In this document: one piece after another, positions 1 to 12,011 of the stretch
Layout: the number at the start of each line of letters is the position of its first letter
How positions within the stretch are numbered: position 1 is the first letter of the stretch
Origin: Brassica napus
Taxonomy: Eukaryota; Streptophyta; Magnoliopsida; Brassicales; Brassicaceae
Direction: 5' to 3'
DNA length: 64,000 nt
Assembly (NCBI RefSeq): GCF_020379485.1
Contig: NC_063450.1
Location: forward strand, 32,526,137-32,590,136
The notes under the pieces: generated by a model
Databases searched by the model: none
The model's input: only the letters and a program-made list of their open reading frames with translations
What the model was told of the DNA's origin: nothing
Program-made: the position numbers and the translations under genes

Positions 1-3000
1 AACGAAGACTGGCACGAACCAATGCATTGTTTTCCTCATTGACATCAAGATACTCGATCAAACCTTCACGAATAAAGTCATCAAAAGTGCGAACACCATC
101 CTTCAAGGAAATACAAATTAGTCAACCGATGTCTTTAACTTATACCACTAAGACAAGTATGCATGAATCTGGGAGAGTAAAACATATGTACCTGTAATTC
201 CTTCATGTGGTATTGTTTAACTCTTGATACTCCATTATCGACTATAACAAGTGGACGACACACCCGCCCACCATCAGAAGCAACGTAAACACAATGCTGA
301 TTAAAAAAAAATTCTTCGGAGTCAGTCCAAGTTAACATTTGTGTATTCAAAAGGAAAACTTGGCAGAGATTTAGGGAATAATCGTTTACTTATTATTATT
401 CCCTAAATCTACGAGTTTGTAGTATTCTAAATGAGATCATCACTCGTCAACTGTATTTCTACTCTGAAAATCACTCAACAAATATATTAATGTAGCTTCC
501 TGAGTCTATTTTAATTCAGAAATCTTAACAATACACACGAAAACAGCCCTCGATTACCAAATAATGGACGAACGGACACAAGCTACAACGTGCATTTGAA
601 ATACTTGGATTACCAAAAAATTAAAAAAAAATGAAAACTGGAGGAGGTACCTGCTTTTCGTTTATGAACACACTGACGAACTCCCCAATTTTCCCAGCTC
701 TACGCAGCCTTCTAAGAGAATTGGCGAAGTACTGAAACAATAGAAGCTAGTGAAGAGGTGCAAAGATGTGTAAAATGCTCCGTGCAGATCCGTGTATTTG
801 TAAAAAAGGTACCTGTGGCCTTCTATGTTTGCCAATTATTAGCCCATTAAATATGACCAAAAATGAGTCTGGAGTATGCAGCTCCTCTGCTGATAGTACT
901 TCCAAATCTGTGACACCCAATTTGTAGCACTGTTTCCAGAAAATCCATTAAAAACATAAGGATTCAAAACCAGATGACTAGCCAAAGATAATGAGAAGGG
1001 TATAGTGATTACGAAGGTATCCTTCTCAAAGCCATAGCAAAGGCGATTAATGTGAGTAAATGGACTTTAAGTTAATAAAATAACAACCACATACCATAGC
1101 AACCAATGGGCCTTCCTCTATATCCGTTGTAACATGAGTCATTAACGCCAAGTTCTTGACAAGACCACAAGCTTCGCCTTCTGGGGTATCACATGGGCAG
1201 AGCATGCCCCACTTATAAAGCAAATCACAATGCAAAAGATCAAACTAAATGAAAGTTCAAAGAGAAGCAGTAATTCTCATAGGCTTATAAAGATAGCATC
1301 ATTACCTGGCTGGGTTGCAAAGATCTAGGCCCACTAACTTTTCTAGACTTTTCGAACTGTGGCGAAATTTTCGTAATAAACCCCATGCTCCCAATAAAAG
1401 ATAACCTTGTTAAAACCTATATCAAAATATTTCTTTAAGAACACTGTCGCCTGAATGAGGCTAGAGACATGCACACAGATGTGTATAAAGAAAATAAGAC
1501 TGACCTGTGTCATGCCTTTCCTATGCATTCTGAACCTTTTAATATCGAAGTTTCCCGTTGAAAGGGTTCTTTCCAGTCCAAAAGAAATATTATGATTCTT
1601 CTCTCCAGTAAGACACTACAAGCACATCACAAAAGAAAATTGAAGTCGTACGATCAGTTCGTTTCATTAAAGTAAAATCGATTCTATCCATGTTTTTCCT
1701 AGGTCAAAAGCTACACAGAACGGTAAATATCCTAACTGTAGCAATTCAAGTAGTAGCGAAATACATAAGGGAGAAGTAAGTTGACAAAGAAATTGCCAAT
1801 CGACATAATATCATTAACACCTAGCTGATAACAACACATTATGAGCCTACTGAAAAAAGCAATACGTTTTACTTACTTCGGAACTATGCAAGAAGACCGG
1901 TTCATAGGTAAAGTAAGACCTGAACTAGCAAGGCAGTATATTTCTAAACTTACTTGTGAAAAATCAAAACGGCTTGCCCGGGTAGGTTTTTGAAGGATAC
2001 CATCTACTTTCTTAATGGCCTCAGTGGTCATTGTTTTGAACAAATCCTGTAGCAGGATTAAGGAGGAAAACCATGGGTAAGGACTAGAGTACATACAAGA
2101 AAATACTGCGTACGGTGACAAGTTTCAGTGATACCTCAAAGAGAAGAGATATTAGTTGCCCAGATAACTCCAACCGCTTGTTACCAACATAATCCTACAT
2201 GAAGACACATTTGAGAACATAGATACAAGCTCTATAAATTGTCGGGTTATTATAAGACTTGTCTCCAGATCATCCTTAGTTTATTCTCAGATGATAGACT
2301 AACAAGTCAGCCATCATGATCACGTTAGTCTAAAAAATTAGTGACATTTTGTAAGCTATTTCAGTATGTCCATCCCTATTTTAAATTTGTCGTCTTTAGG
2401 TAATCTAACATGTCATATAGCTGTTATCCTAAAAGTAAATAACCAGAATTCAAATATATTCCACATGTAGAGAAAAGAACTTTTCCAGATATAAGGGTTA
2501 TGGTATTACCTTGTCATCCATGGCATCTTTGTTTAACATTGCTTCAATCATTCGCCTCAACATCACCCCAACATAGAAACATTTTTGGCGATAATTGTTG
2601 TCACGCACCTTAAGGGGATTATAGCAATCAGTAAGCAAATACTAAAATATTAAGAACCAGAAGAAGTTGAGATACTTACAGGTACGTGTGCAAGGAATAA
2701 AGCTCTGAGAATGTATAGAGCTTTGCCATCCTAGCAGATCATGTAAATATACAATTTGAAAATTTTTACTAAGCAAGAAAGCTTTCATATTAAAATTTTA
2801 TAGGACTAAAGGTATATTTATCCATCTGTCTGAAGTTGAACCAGGAGTTTAATAGCGGAGTAAAGAATAAAAACCTTTTCAGGAGGTCCATACGATGATT
2901 TCTTCACCTACAGAAATTAATAAATAAAAGAATATGTCAGTCAATCTTGCCGCAAATTGACAAAAATCAGTAAAGGATAGTCTATTCTTTTCTTCAGTGG

Positions 3001-5393
3001 GTGTTATTTCTCTCGTTACATCACAAAATGAAATGGATGCAACTAACTATAAACACAGAAAGTCTGTATATATCTTTTCAATAATGATAGAACGAGCTAT
3101 GGCCCTTTTAAAACACTAGAAAGAGCTCTTTTTAACAGGGCAGTAAATCTATTCTGTTTTCTAGGTAACTTTTAAGTGGACAATATGTGAATCATTCAAC
3201 AGGAATTTTTTTTAACAATTCTCTAAGAGGAATAAAATACTGCACCTTTGCCTCGAGATAGTCCAGTGCTTCTTGTCGTGTAGTCACGCCTTCACTAATA
3301 CACTCCTGAAATTAGATAAGCCTTTCGATGGATAAATATGACAGTTCACAGATCAAGGTTCATCAGAACCACAGGTTGAATAAAGTGACATAGACGAAAA
3401 AAGCAGGTGGCCATAATACTTGCCTCCATCGAGGGTAGTAGTGATGCGCTAAAACGGGGATCCCTTCCAACCATTTGTACGATCTCTTGGTCACTCTCCA
3501 TTCCCATAGCTTTGAGGACGATTATAATTGGAATCTATGACAAAATACACGCTCAGAAAATAGTCCATTCCTGGAAGATCTACAATTACAGAGAAGGACG
3601 TGATGATGTATCTTCACCTTTTTTACAAATTGATGTAGAAATAAATATATCTTCTCCTTATCCATCTGAATAACTGTTTTGCTTTTCGTCATTTCAGTGC
3701 TGCTTGTGACAGATGCATTTATGCTGAGAACAAGCAGTAAAAGAGAGAATCAGCAAACAATGAAACTTGGGTTCGTAAACTATGATAAATTTATTTTGGC
3801 TTGACAGTTAATAATGAGGAATGATGCTTGCAAATCAATACAACAAGGACTGAATTAATAAAGAGATCACTTACTTCCCCTTTTTATCACAATCAATAAT
3901 GATTCTGTTCTTCGAAAGTTGTTCTTGTATCAACAAGACCTGAAATGAATAGCAAACACCAACACAATCAATAGAGGCTTCAGGTCAGGCAAGAAAAAGA
4001 AAGGATTCCAAGGAAATATGGGATGATTTCATTCACATAAAAAATGAACGTCAACTACCAATTAGAACAAGAACAGTGCTGAATGGCCAAATAAACACAC
4101 AATCTAGTATGAACTAAAGGGAGATATAAAACACAACAGATATCCAAAAGTCAAAGTGCAGACAAGTAGCCAACATATAGACTCCATAAGATAGTTGTAA
4201 GAAGATTATGTATACAAAGCATGAAGTAATGTTACCTTCTCGGTTCCTTTGATGACAAAATATCCTCCAGGATCAAGTGGGCACTCACCTGGAATCCAAA
4301 ACGGAATACAATAAATGTGATGTAACAAAAATAAGCAAGGCTTGAAATAAAGGTGAAATACAAACCCAATCTTGCAAGTTCCTCTTCATCTTTTCCATGT
4401 AATACACAGCGGCAGCTCCGCAACATAATAGGCATCCTTCCGATAGTGACGTTATCCTGAAATTTTCAGCCTGAGTTGTTGTTGACAAGCAGCATAATGT
4501 AGTATAGATACATTTATTTTTCATTTGTTACCTTTGCACTTATTGTCGTCTGTCCATGACTTCCATGAACATATTCTATGTCGACAAAGATTGGAGCAGC
4601 ATATCTGAAATGTAAAAGAAGATGTTACAATGCATTTAAAACAGTCAAGAATGTAGCATATTCTCAAATAGCAAATAGAAGAAGTCATTACGTCATATCA
4701 GCTAATCGGCACATGTGTGGATTGAGTTTCTCCGCCATACTAATGCTTAAAATACAGGGTTCACCAACTCTGACATCCTTAAACCTGCACCAAAAATATC
4801 TCCAAAAAGTTCAGTTTTTTAACGCACAATCTTGTGGGATAGAGTTAGAGAAGGACTGAAAAGCCATAAAGTATTCTGCTTTTTCTTTCCATGAAAGAAG
4901 ATAACACAGATAAGACTGAGATTAGAAAGACGATAAGAAGGTGAGACCTTAGATAAATCGATGGGTCTAGAGTGGATGTAATACGAGAATTTGCACGAAC
5001 AATCTTTTTGATCCCGACATTGATGAAGTAATTGAATGAATCCAAGTGTTGCTTCACAAGTCCTCTCACCTAGGAAAAAAAAGCCAAAACTCTTTAGGAA
5101 TGCAGACACAGCAGGTCGTATAAACCATAAAGGAATAGTTGCTGTGTCATGTGTACCTTCAAAAACTCGGGAACGAGCTGGAACTTATCAGCTGTTGACT
5201 TGATAGGAGCTGAAAGCTTTTGCTTGTCGACGAAATGGTCATCGTTGGTCAAGCTGTTTCGATACAAAGAGTCACGTTGGAATAAAATGTATGAGCATAC
5301 AATTTAATAGCATAAACGAAGAAAGCAGATTCGTATCTTTCCAACAAAAATCAACAAAGAAACGTACTCTAGATCTTCGTGACTGAGTCCCAT
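1..5393 (-). CDS. NRPC2: RNA polymerase III second-largest subunit, 5' part, with a frameshift
   Basis: This encodes the beta-like catalytic subunit of nuclear RNA polymerase III, which makes tRNA and 5S rRNA. I place 23 coding segments: 5368-5393, 5157-5253, 4948-5069, 4692-4784, 4532-4604, 4366-4456, 4236-4288, 3875-3939, 3618-3723, 3424-3534, 3246-3305, 2875-2907, 2680-2731, 2510-2608, 2135-2194, 1954-2046, 1505-1615, 1306-1416, 1095-1211, 813-929, 651-731, 192-296 and 1-101, which runs off the edge. Diagnostic motifs are [20 protein letters not shown] (Pol III version), [29 protein letters not shown] and [11 protein letters not shown]. The visible part is about 660 codons of a protein near 1160 residues; the catalytic C-terminal half lies outside. 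One intron is of the GC-AG type. Segment 2680-2731 has one base too many (T4 where family similarity predicts T3), so the frame breaks there unless the base is a sequence error. Confidence 0.93.
2680..2731 (-). other. NRPC2: Frameshifted exon of NRPC2
   Basis: The exon begins in the frame [10 protein letters not shown] and ends in a frame one base away that reads FLAHVP, the sequence expected for this subunit. The shift falls in a run of four T on the coding strand near 2698-2701. All other exons of the gene keep phase, so this is an isolated one-base insertion: a real mutation or a homopolymer error in the assembly. Confidence 0.7.
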
Positions 5394-6877
5394 CACTATT
5401 ATTTAACTTGCAGTTCAGCTGTCAATTATCTGAAATAATCCATGGAGGAACTATAAATAAAAAGGTAACGGAGACACCAAAAGATTGCATAATCAAGAAG
5501 TTTAAATAGAAGGTAGAGTAAGAATAGTTAGATGGTGAAAAACAAGGTACACTCAAGAAAAGTTTAGGTACTACAAACCTGCTTATTTGGAAATATAAGA
5601 AGCACCGCACCTCTTTCAATGCTGAAAAACAGAGAGCTAGAGTTAGATGCTGACAGTGGACTCAAGTAAACGTTGACTGATGCATCTAACTACAATGGAG
5701 GAGTTTTTAAGAGATTCTATCACCCATCAAAGCTTCTAACTAGAAAAGATTGCACCTTTTATTAGCCACCAATCAGTGATCTCAAACAAAAGTGTTGTAA
5801 GCACAAGCAAAGAAGTGGATAAATATGATTCTAACAATGAATCAAGATCGTAACTTTTTTTACAGAAAAACAAATAATAATGGGCATCATCGATCGAAAG
5901 GGAACAAACGAGATTTATCGTTTTTTTCGTCAAAGAGAAACAGTCGGAGCAGAGAAACAAACGGTGCAAGTGAAAGTAGATTAGGGAACCTAATAATGCA
6001 AAACATTGAATAAATCAACAAGTTTAAATAGAAGCTTAGACTAAGACAAAGTTCACTAAAATTGAGTTTTTATTTTTTACAATGGTGGCTCAAAGCTTTC
6101 CCCAAAGTGATACCAAAGAGAAACAACTGCATTTTTTTTTGACCAAAAGAGAAGATAAGCACCACCGAAACATACCCTTTTTTCGAAATCCTAGAAAAAA
6201 AAACACAAATTGACTTGGCAATTGATCTGTGAAAGAGATACCAACCGTAACAAGGCGTCGGCTTAAAGAAGAGTCGGAGATGGGAGAGATGAATAAAACC
6301 CTGCGGCTACTTGTGCCCAAATTTTATCCCATTTTATATTAACCAGAAAAAAAAAAAAAAAGTGAGGGGTTTTGTATTCGGTTTAAACGGGATAATTCGA
6401 TTTAGTTAAATTCGAATACTGGTAAGAAACGGTTTAGTTTCGGTATAAATCTCAGTTTGGATAAGATTGGTTCGGTTAATTTTTTTCTTTTTTTTTTAAC
6501 ACTGTTCGGTTAAAAATTATGAAACATTCATATCTGTTTTTTATTAAAAAAAAAAAAAAAATCGGAAACATATCTTCTAGGCGGAAGCCAAATAAAATCT
6601 TCAAAAAGAGTAAAAATCAATTTATTCGAAATTAAGGAAAAAAAAAGGAAAGAGACAGAAACTCGAGAAACAAGGCTTCGTATATTCCTTGCTGCAATCT
6701 AGGCTCTTCCATCGTCTTCTGCTCTCTTAATCTTCAGCCTGCAACAGTTGTGTAAGAAAACCAAAACTCGTTACTAGTTTAAACTCTGCTTATGCATGCA
6801 ACATCATCATCTAAGCAACCATGATGATTTTGTTTTCGAATTTTTTATGGCATTCTCTAGGGTTGTAGATCATAAGG
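5394..6877. promoter_or_regulatory. Divergent intergenic region and 5' leaders of NRPC2 and the RHD3-like gene
   Basis: The two start codons are about 1.5 kb apart and point away from each other, so both promoters must lie here. Poly-A runs near 6348 and 6547 and a degenerate stretch rich in GGTTCGGTT (6380-6520) suggest small repeat remnants. A putative 5' UTR intron of the RHD3-like gene runs from about 6752 (GTAAG) to 6868 (TTGTAG). No clear TATA box was identified. Confidence 0.5.
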
Positions 6878-9800
6878 ATGGGGCAAAGCGAGGAGGAGGA
6901 TTGTTTCCCGACTCAGCTAATCGATGGAAACGGTGAATTCAACGTGGAGGGTTTGGATACTTTCGTGAAGAAGACGAAGCTCTCTGATTCTGGACTCTCT
7001 TACGCTGTTGTTGCTATCATGGGTCCTCAAAGCAGCGGTAACGACTTTTTGTTTTCTTCCTTTCCTAGCTAACTCCAGTTAAAGATACCGTCTTTGAAGT
7101 TTTGTCTTTGATTTGCTTATTGATTTGGGTGATAAACAGGGAAGAGTACACTCTTGAATCATCTTTTCAAAACCAGTTTTAGGGAAATGGATGCTTTTGC
7201 CGGAAGGTTTGTCTTTTTTGGGTGGCAGTGCCATGTTCTTAGAGTTTTGAAATTTCTTTGACTTCTTCGTTTTTCTTTCACAGGAGTCAAACAACCAAAG
7301 GTATTTGGATGGCTAAGTGTGTTGGAATCGAGCCTTTTACACTTGTCATGGATTTGGAGGGTACTGATGGTAGAGAAAGAGGCGAGGTAAGATTGTTTTA
7401 AGGTTTCACTTGCTAAGTATATATGGAGACGTATATCGTGCAGATACTTGTATAGTTTGTCTATCTTCTTGTGTGTTTCCTATGATTCTTGTCAATGGTT
7501 ACTGTAATTTTCAGGATGACACCACATTTGAGAAACAAAGTGCCCTCTTTGCTCTCGCTGTTGCTGATATTGTACTGATTAACATGTGAGTCTCCATTTT
7601 TTTTTTTTGGCTCTTCTTCTGATAACTGCTGCTGATGAGTGAGGTATATATATATTACATGGAAGCAGAAAGTTTACGGTCAATTGTTATTAGAAGATAG
7701 ATATAATTTCAGATTGATCACCCCACTTGGTACTTGTACGTTTGATATCCTTTCTGAATCTTAACTCTTAAGTACTGTGTTAAAATTTAGATTTGAGTGA
7801 ACTTAGTAAGGATCTACCAAAACAACGTACAAGGTTTGGGCTATATATAACATTTTTGTTAGATTATTAATGAAATAATGAACTCCGTAGGTGGTGCCAT
7901 GACATCGGAAGGGAACAGGCTGCCAACAAACCATTACTGAAGACAGTTTTCCAGGTATCATGATGTACTTACATTTGGAACTTTATTTTCAAACAATGGC
8001 TTCGATAACATGGTCTTTACTGCTTTTGTAGGTCATGCTGCGATTGTTTAGCCCTCGGAAAACAACTCTTCTTTTTGTCATACGTGATAAAACAAAGGTT
8101 TAGATTTTGCAATTGAATATTATTCTTTATGGTCAAGTCATACTTCTTTGATTAACATATGCTATTTTTCTTAGACTCCAATGGACCTTCTTGAACGTGT
8201 TCTAAGAGAAGATATTCAGAAGGTAACACGCCCACACACACTTTCTCTCAGTTTCCTTTTCTTTACTGTTTCGTCCTCTTTCATGTGAGCACCGATTATA
8301 CTGCAGATATGGGATTTAGTTCGCAAGCCTGAAGCACACAAGAATACACCTCTAAGTGAATTCTTCAATGTAAGTAGATAGTCTTCCCACATAGACTATC
8401 TAGTTAATGTTGTGTTATTACCAAAATTTTCATGAATATACCACTCTGTCTTGTTCGATATGTACTTGTAGGTAGAGGTGGTTGCCTTATCCAGCTATGA
8501 AGATAAAGAAAAAGTGTTTAAGCAAGAGGTATTATTCTTATATCTAAAAAAACGTCTCTTTTTAAGCATCAAAGTAAACTTAAGACCGATTCCTTTGATT
8601 CATGCGAACTTCTAAATAGGTTGCTGAGTTGAGGCAGAGGTTTTTCCATTCCATTTCACCTGGGGGACTTGCTGGTGATAGACGTGGTGTAGTTCCTGCT
8701 TCAGGGTTTTCTTTCAGCTCCCAGGAGATTTGGAAAGTTATAAAAGAGAATAGAGATTTGGACCTTCCTGCTCACAAGGTCTTCTAAGTTCACTAAAATC
8801 TATGTGGTTAAACCATGGTTTCTGCCTCGTCACCTAATACTGTTTTGTGTATGCTTGCAAGGTAATGGTTGCCACTGTTCGGTGTGAAGAGATAGGCAAT
8901 GAGAAGCTACATCACTTGGCAACGGATGAGGTATTCTTCTGTGGCCTCCTTACCTACGAGAAATTTTCTTGCTGATTTAAATGGATTGTGAGACATAACG
9001 CGGTAGACTCTATTTAGAGTTGGTTGGAGTTGCAAAAAGCCGCTGAAGATGGTCTGGTTCCTGGTTTCGGCAGAAAGCTTAGCTCTATCCTTGAAAAATA
9101 CTTCTCAGAGTAAGCTCCTCTTATTTTGGTTCGTGAAGTATTTAATTTCCAAGCAAAGAGATTTAACGCTATCTTGTTTCGTTTACCCCTTCTTAGATAC
9201 GACGCAGATGCAATATACTTTGATGAAGGAGTAAGAAAAGAAAAGCGCCTACAGTTGAAATCCAAAGCTTTGGATGTAAGAGTTCCTCCGTATTTGGGTT
9301 TTAATAGTGTCGTTGACTCAGGAACTGGGTACTTGAGATAGTTATTGTCTCTTATTTTCAACTTTTCTCCAAATTTTCAGTTTGTGTCCTCTGCTTATGC
9401 TACCATGTTGGGACATTTACGATCCAATGCACTGGAATCTTTTAAGATCCGTCTGGAACAGTCTCTGAATCAAGGAAAAGGATTTGCAAATGCTGTGCGG
9501 GACGCCCAGCAGTCTTGTCTACTTGTGTTTGACAAAGGATGTGAAGGTGAGGGTTCTTATTTCAGGTTTTGTTTCGCACGTACTGTCTCCTTGTGAGAAA
9601 TAACTTCTTAGACTAGAGACTACCTTCTTTTATAAATTGTGTTCCCCGTCAGATGCTGCGGTTAAACAGGCAACTTGGAATGCATCAAAAGTCAGAGAGA
9701 AGCTTTCTCGTGATATTCATTCCCACGCATCTTCTGCACAGACTGCTAGACTATCTGAGTTAATTGCCAACTACGAGGTTCTGCTTTGGTCCCCTCTTCT

Positions 9801-11614
9801 TCTGATTTCTTAGCTTTCAAGTGGTCATATTAATACTTGTTTTGCGTCATGGGGTTTTTTCAGAAACGGCTAACTCAAGCACTGAGTGAACCTGTCGAGT
9901 CTTTGTTGGAAGCTGGTGGAAAAGAGACGTGGCCTTCCATAAGGACACTTCTCAAACGGGAGACTGAAGCAGCTGTTACAGATTTTCTGGCTGTGGTTAC
10001 TGGTTTTGAGCTAGATCACGCTACAATTGATGATATGGTTCAGAATCTAAAGGACTATTCTCGGAGTTTAGTGGAGAAAAAGGCTAGAGAGGAAGCTGCC
10101 AAAATTCTGATCCGAATGAAAGATAGGTAAGAAAAAGACAAGATCAGAGTCCTATTAATAGCCCTTTTAGTCAGTCTTTTTCTGCTTGATATCAATTATT
10201 CCAAACTTATTTCAGGTTCTCAACAGTCTTCAGTCATGACAAAGACTCAATGCCACGGGTCTGGACTGGAAAAGAGGATATTAGAGCAATCACAAAAGAT
10301 GCTCGCGCAGAGGTAACTTCGTAGAATTAATAGCGAAGGAGCTAAGTTGATGTCATGAGACTCATTCTATATGTTACTATCCGATAGGCTTTGAGTCTTC
10401 TCTCTGTGATGACTGCGATACGTTTAGATGAAAGACCAGACAAAATTGAGAGTACCCTTTTTTCTTCTCTCATGGATGGAGCTGTATCCGATACATCTTC
10501 TCACAACAGAAGGTTGGGAGCTTCTACGGATCCAATTGCGTCTAGCTCCTGGGAAAAGGTAAACAGCATGATACAGTAACCTCTATTACAGTCAGGTTGA
10601 TGTAAATGCCATTATATTATTGAGGCATCACACTAAATGGAATACAGAATTGAACATATTAGTCCACTTAACCAGATATTTTCCGCATTGTAGCACATGA
10701 GATGGTAATACCTGTGCCGCTTCTGGTTGTAGTCGAATAGAATTTACCAATGTTTGGTTTTGTGTATGCAGGTTCCTCCAAAAGACGTGCTGTTGACGCC
10801 AGTACAGTGTAAGTCTCTGTGGAGACAGTTCAAATCTGAGACTGAGTACACCGTTACCCAAGCTATCTCGGCACAGGTGATTTTGCCAGTCTACCTCAGA
10901 ATTTCTGTGTGTACTTTACATAATCTAATCAACGGTATATTTTTTTTCATTTCTGCTATACAGGAAGCTCACAAGCGGAATAACAACTGGCTCCCACCTG
11001 CTTGGGCGATCGTGTTGATGTTCGTCCTTGGTTTCAATGAATTAATGATGCTCTTGAAGTAAAGTTCATTGTCTTTGTACTCCTTCACATTTTATTCCAG
11101 ATTCTCCATAAAAGTGTTTCAGCTACTTGTTAGATTCATTGGCATGTTTCATTTTTGTGGAACAGGAATCCTTTGTACCTCTTAGGCCTGTTTGTGGCGT
11201 TTTTACTCTGCAAAGCCTTATGGGTCCAGCTTGACGTTCCTAGGGAGTTTCAACATGGCGCAGTAAGCACTCATTACTCTCGATTGTTTCAAACACAAGA
11301 CATTATCTTTAACAGCATGTTTCCTGTTATGTTAGCTTGCTGGAGTACTCTCCATCACATCAAAGTTTCTTCCAACTGTGATGAATCTTCTAAGAAAGCT
11401 GGCGGAAGAAGCTCAAGGAAAAACAACCCAAGGAGTACCAGAATACTCAGCTTCCCAAAGCTACAGACACCAGTCTCCCTCACACTCCATCTCAGAATCT
11501 GTCTCATCAAACATCTCATCATTGGCTGATGATGATGCAGAATACTCGAGCCCTGCTCTGGTTCAGAGACGAAACACCAGCAACGTACGAGAAACAGAGA
11601 TCTCTGAAATGTAA
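6878..11614 (+). CDS. RL2: RHD3-like (Sey1/atlastin-type) dynamin-family GTPase of the ER
   Basis: This is a membrane-bound GTPase that fuses ER tubules. Twenty-two exons join in phase to 831 residues, the usual size: 6878-7037, 7140-7206, 7284-7386, 7515-7585, 7891-7954, 8032-8097, 8175-8222, 8307-8369, 8472-8528, 8620-8778, 8862-8930, 9018-9109, 9197-9275, 9381-9546, 9653-9777, 9864-10126, 10216-10312, 10388-10558, 10772-10876, 10964-11058, 11166-11262 and 11336-11614. The GTPase domain has the P-loop GPQSSGKST split across introns 1, TTKGIW (switch I), DLEGTDG (G3) and VIRDKT (G4 region). A helical middle region follows, then two close hydrophobic segments ([18 protein letters not shown] and [19 protein letters not shown]) forming the membrane hairpin, and a Ser-rich cytosolic tail. 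Position next to NRPC2 matches A. thaliana RL2 (At5g45160) rather than RHD3 itself. No break was seen. Confidence 0.94.
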
Positions 11615-12011
11615 ACCAACTTAGAAGTGAAAGATTTACTATAGAAGAGTACTGTAGTTTATAAATAGGTTATGACTCGGAAAACGGAATCATATCAAAC
11701 AAAACCCTGAAGTAAAGTTTTTAAAAATCTTGGTTATTTATATAACCAACTTATGTTTCCTTGAAGCTCATTTTGTGAATTCTCTGGCATTCTTCTTATG
11801 CTTAAATCGCAGAGCTTTGGAATCTAAATAGACATTAGTTTGAGAAGAAGCTTGTTGATGTCTGAAAACTAACCAAAACAGTACATTACAAAGAATCAAA
11901 TATGTTACAGCATGTAGCAATGGATAAAATATCATCAACCTGAAAACTTCACCAGAAAGAAACAAACACACGACGGTATCATCTGAGACGTCTTTCTTGA
12001 AATTGTGTTCT
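11615..12011. other. Convergent 3' intergenic spacer
   Basis: This 397-bp stretch separates the stop codons of the RHD3-like gene and the HAD-like gene, which face each other. It should hold both 3' UTRs and polyadenylation signals. I see no coding sequence or repeat in it. Confidence 0.6.
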
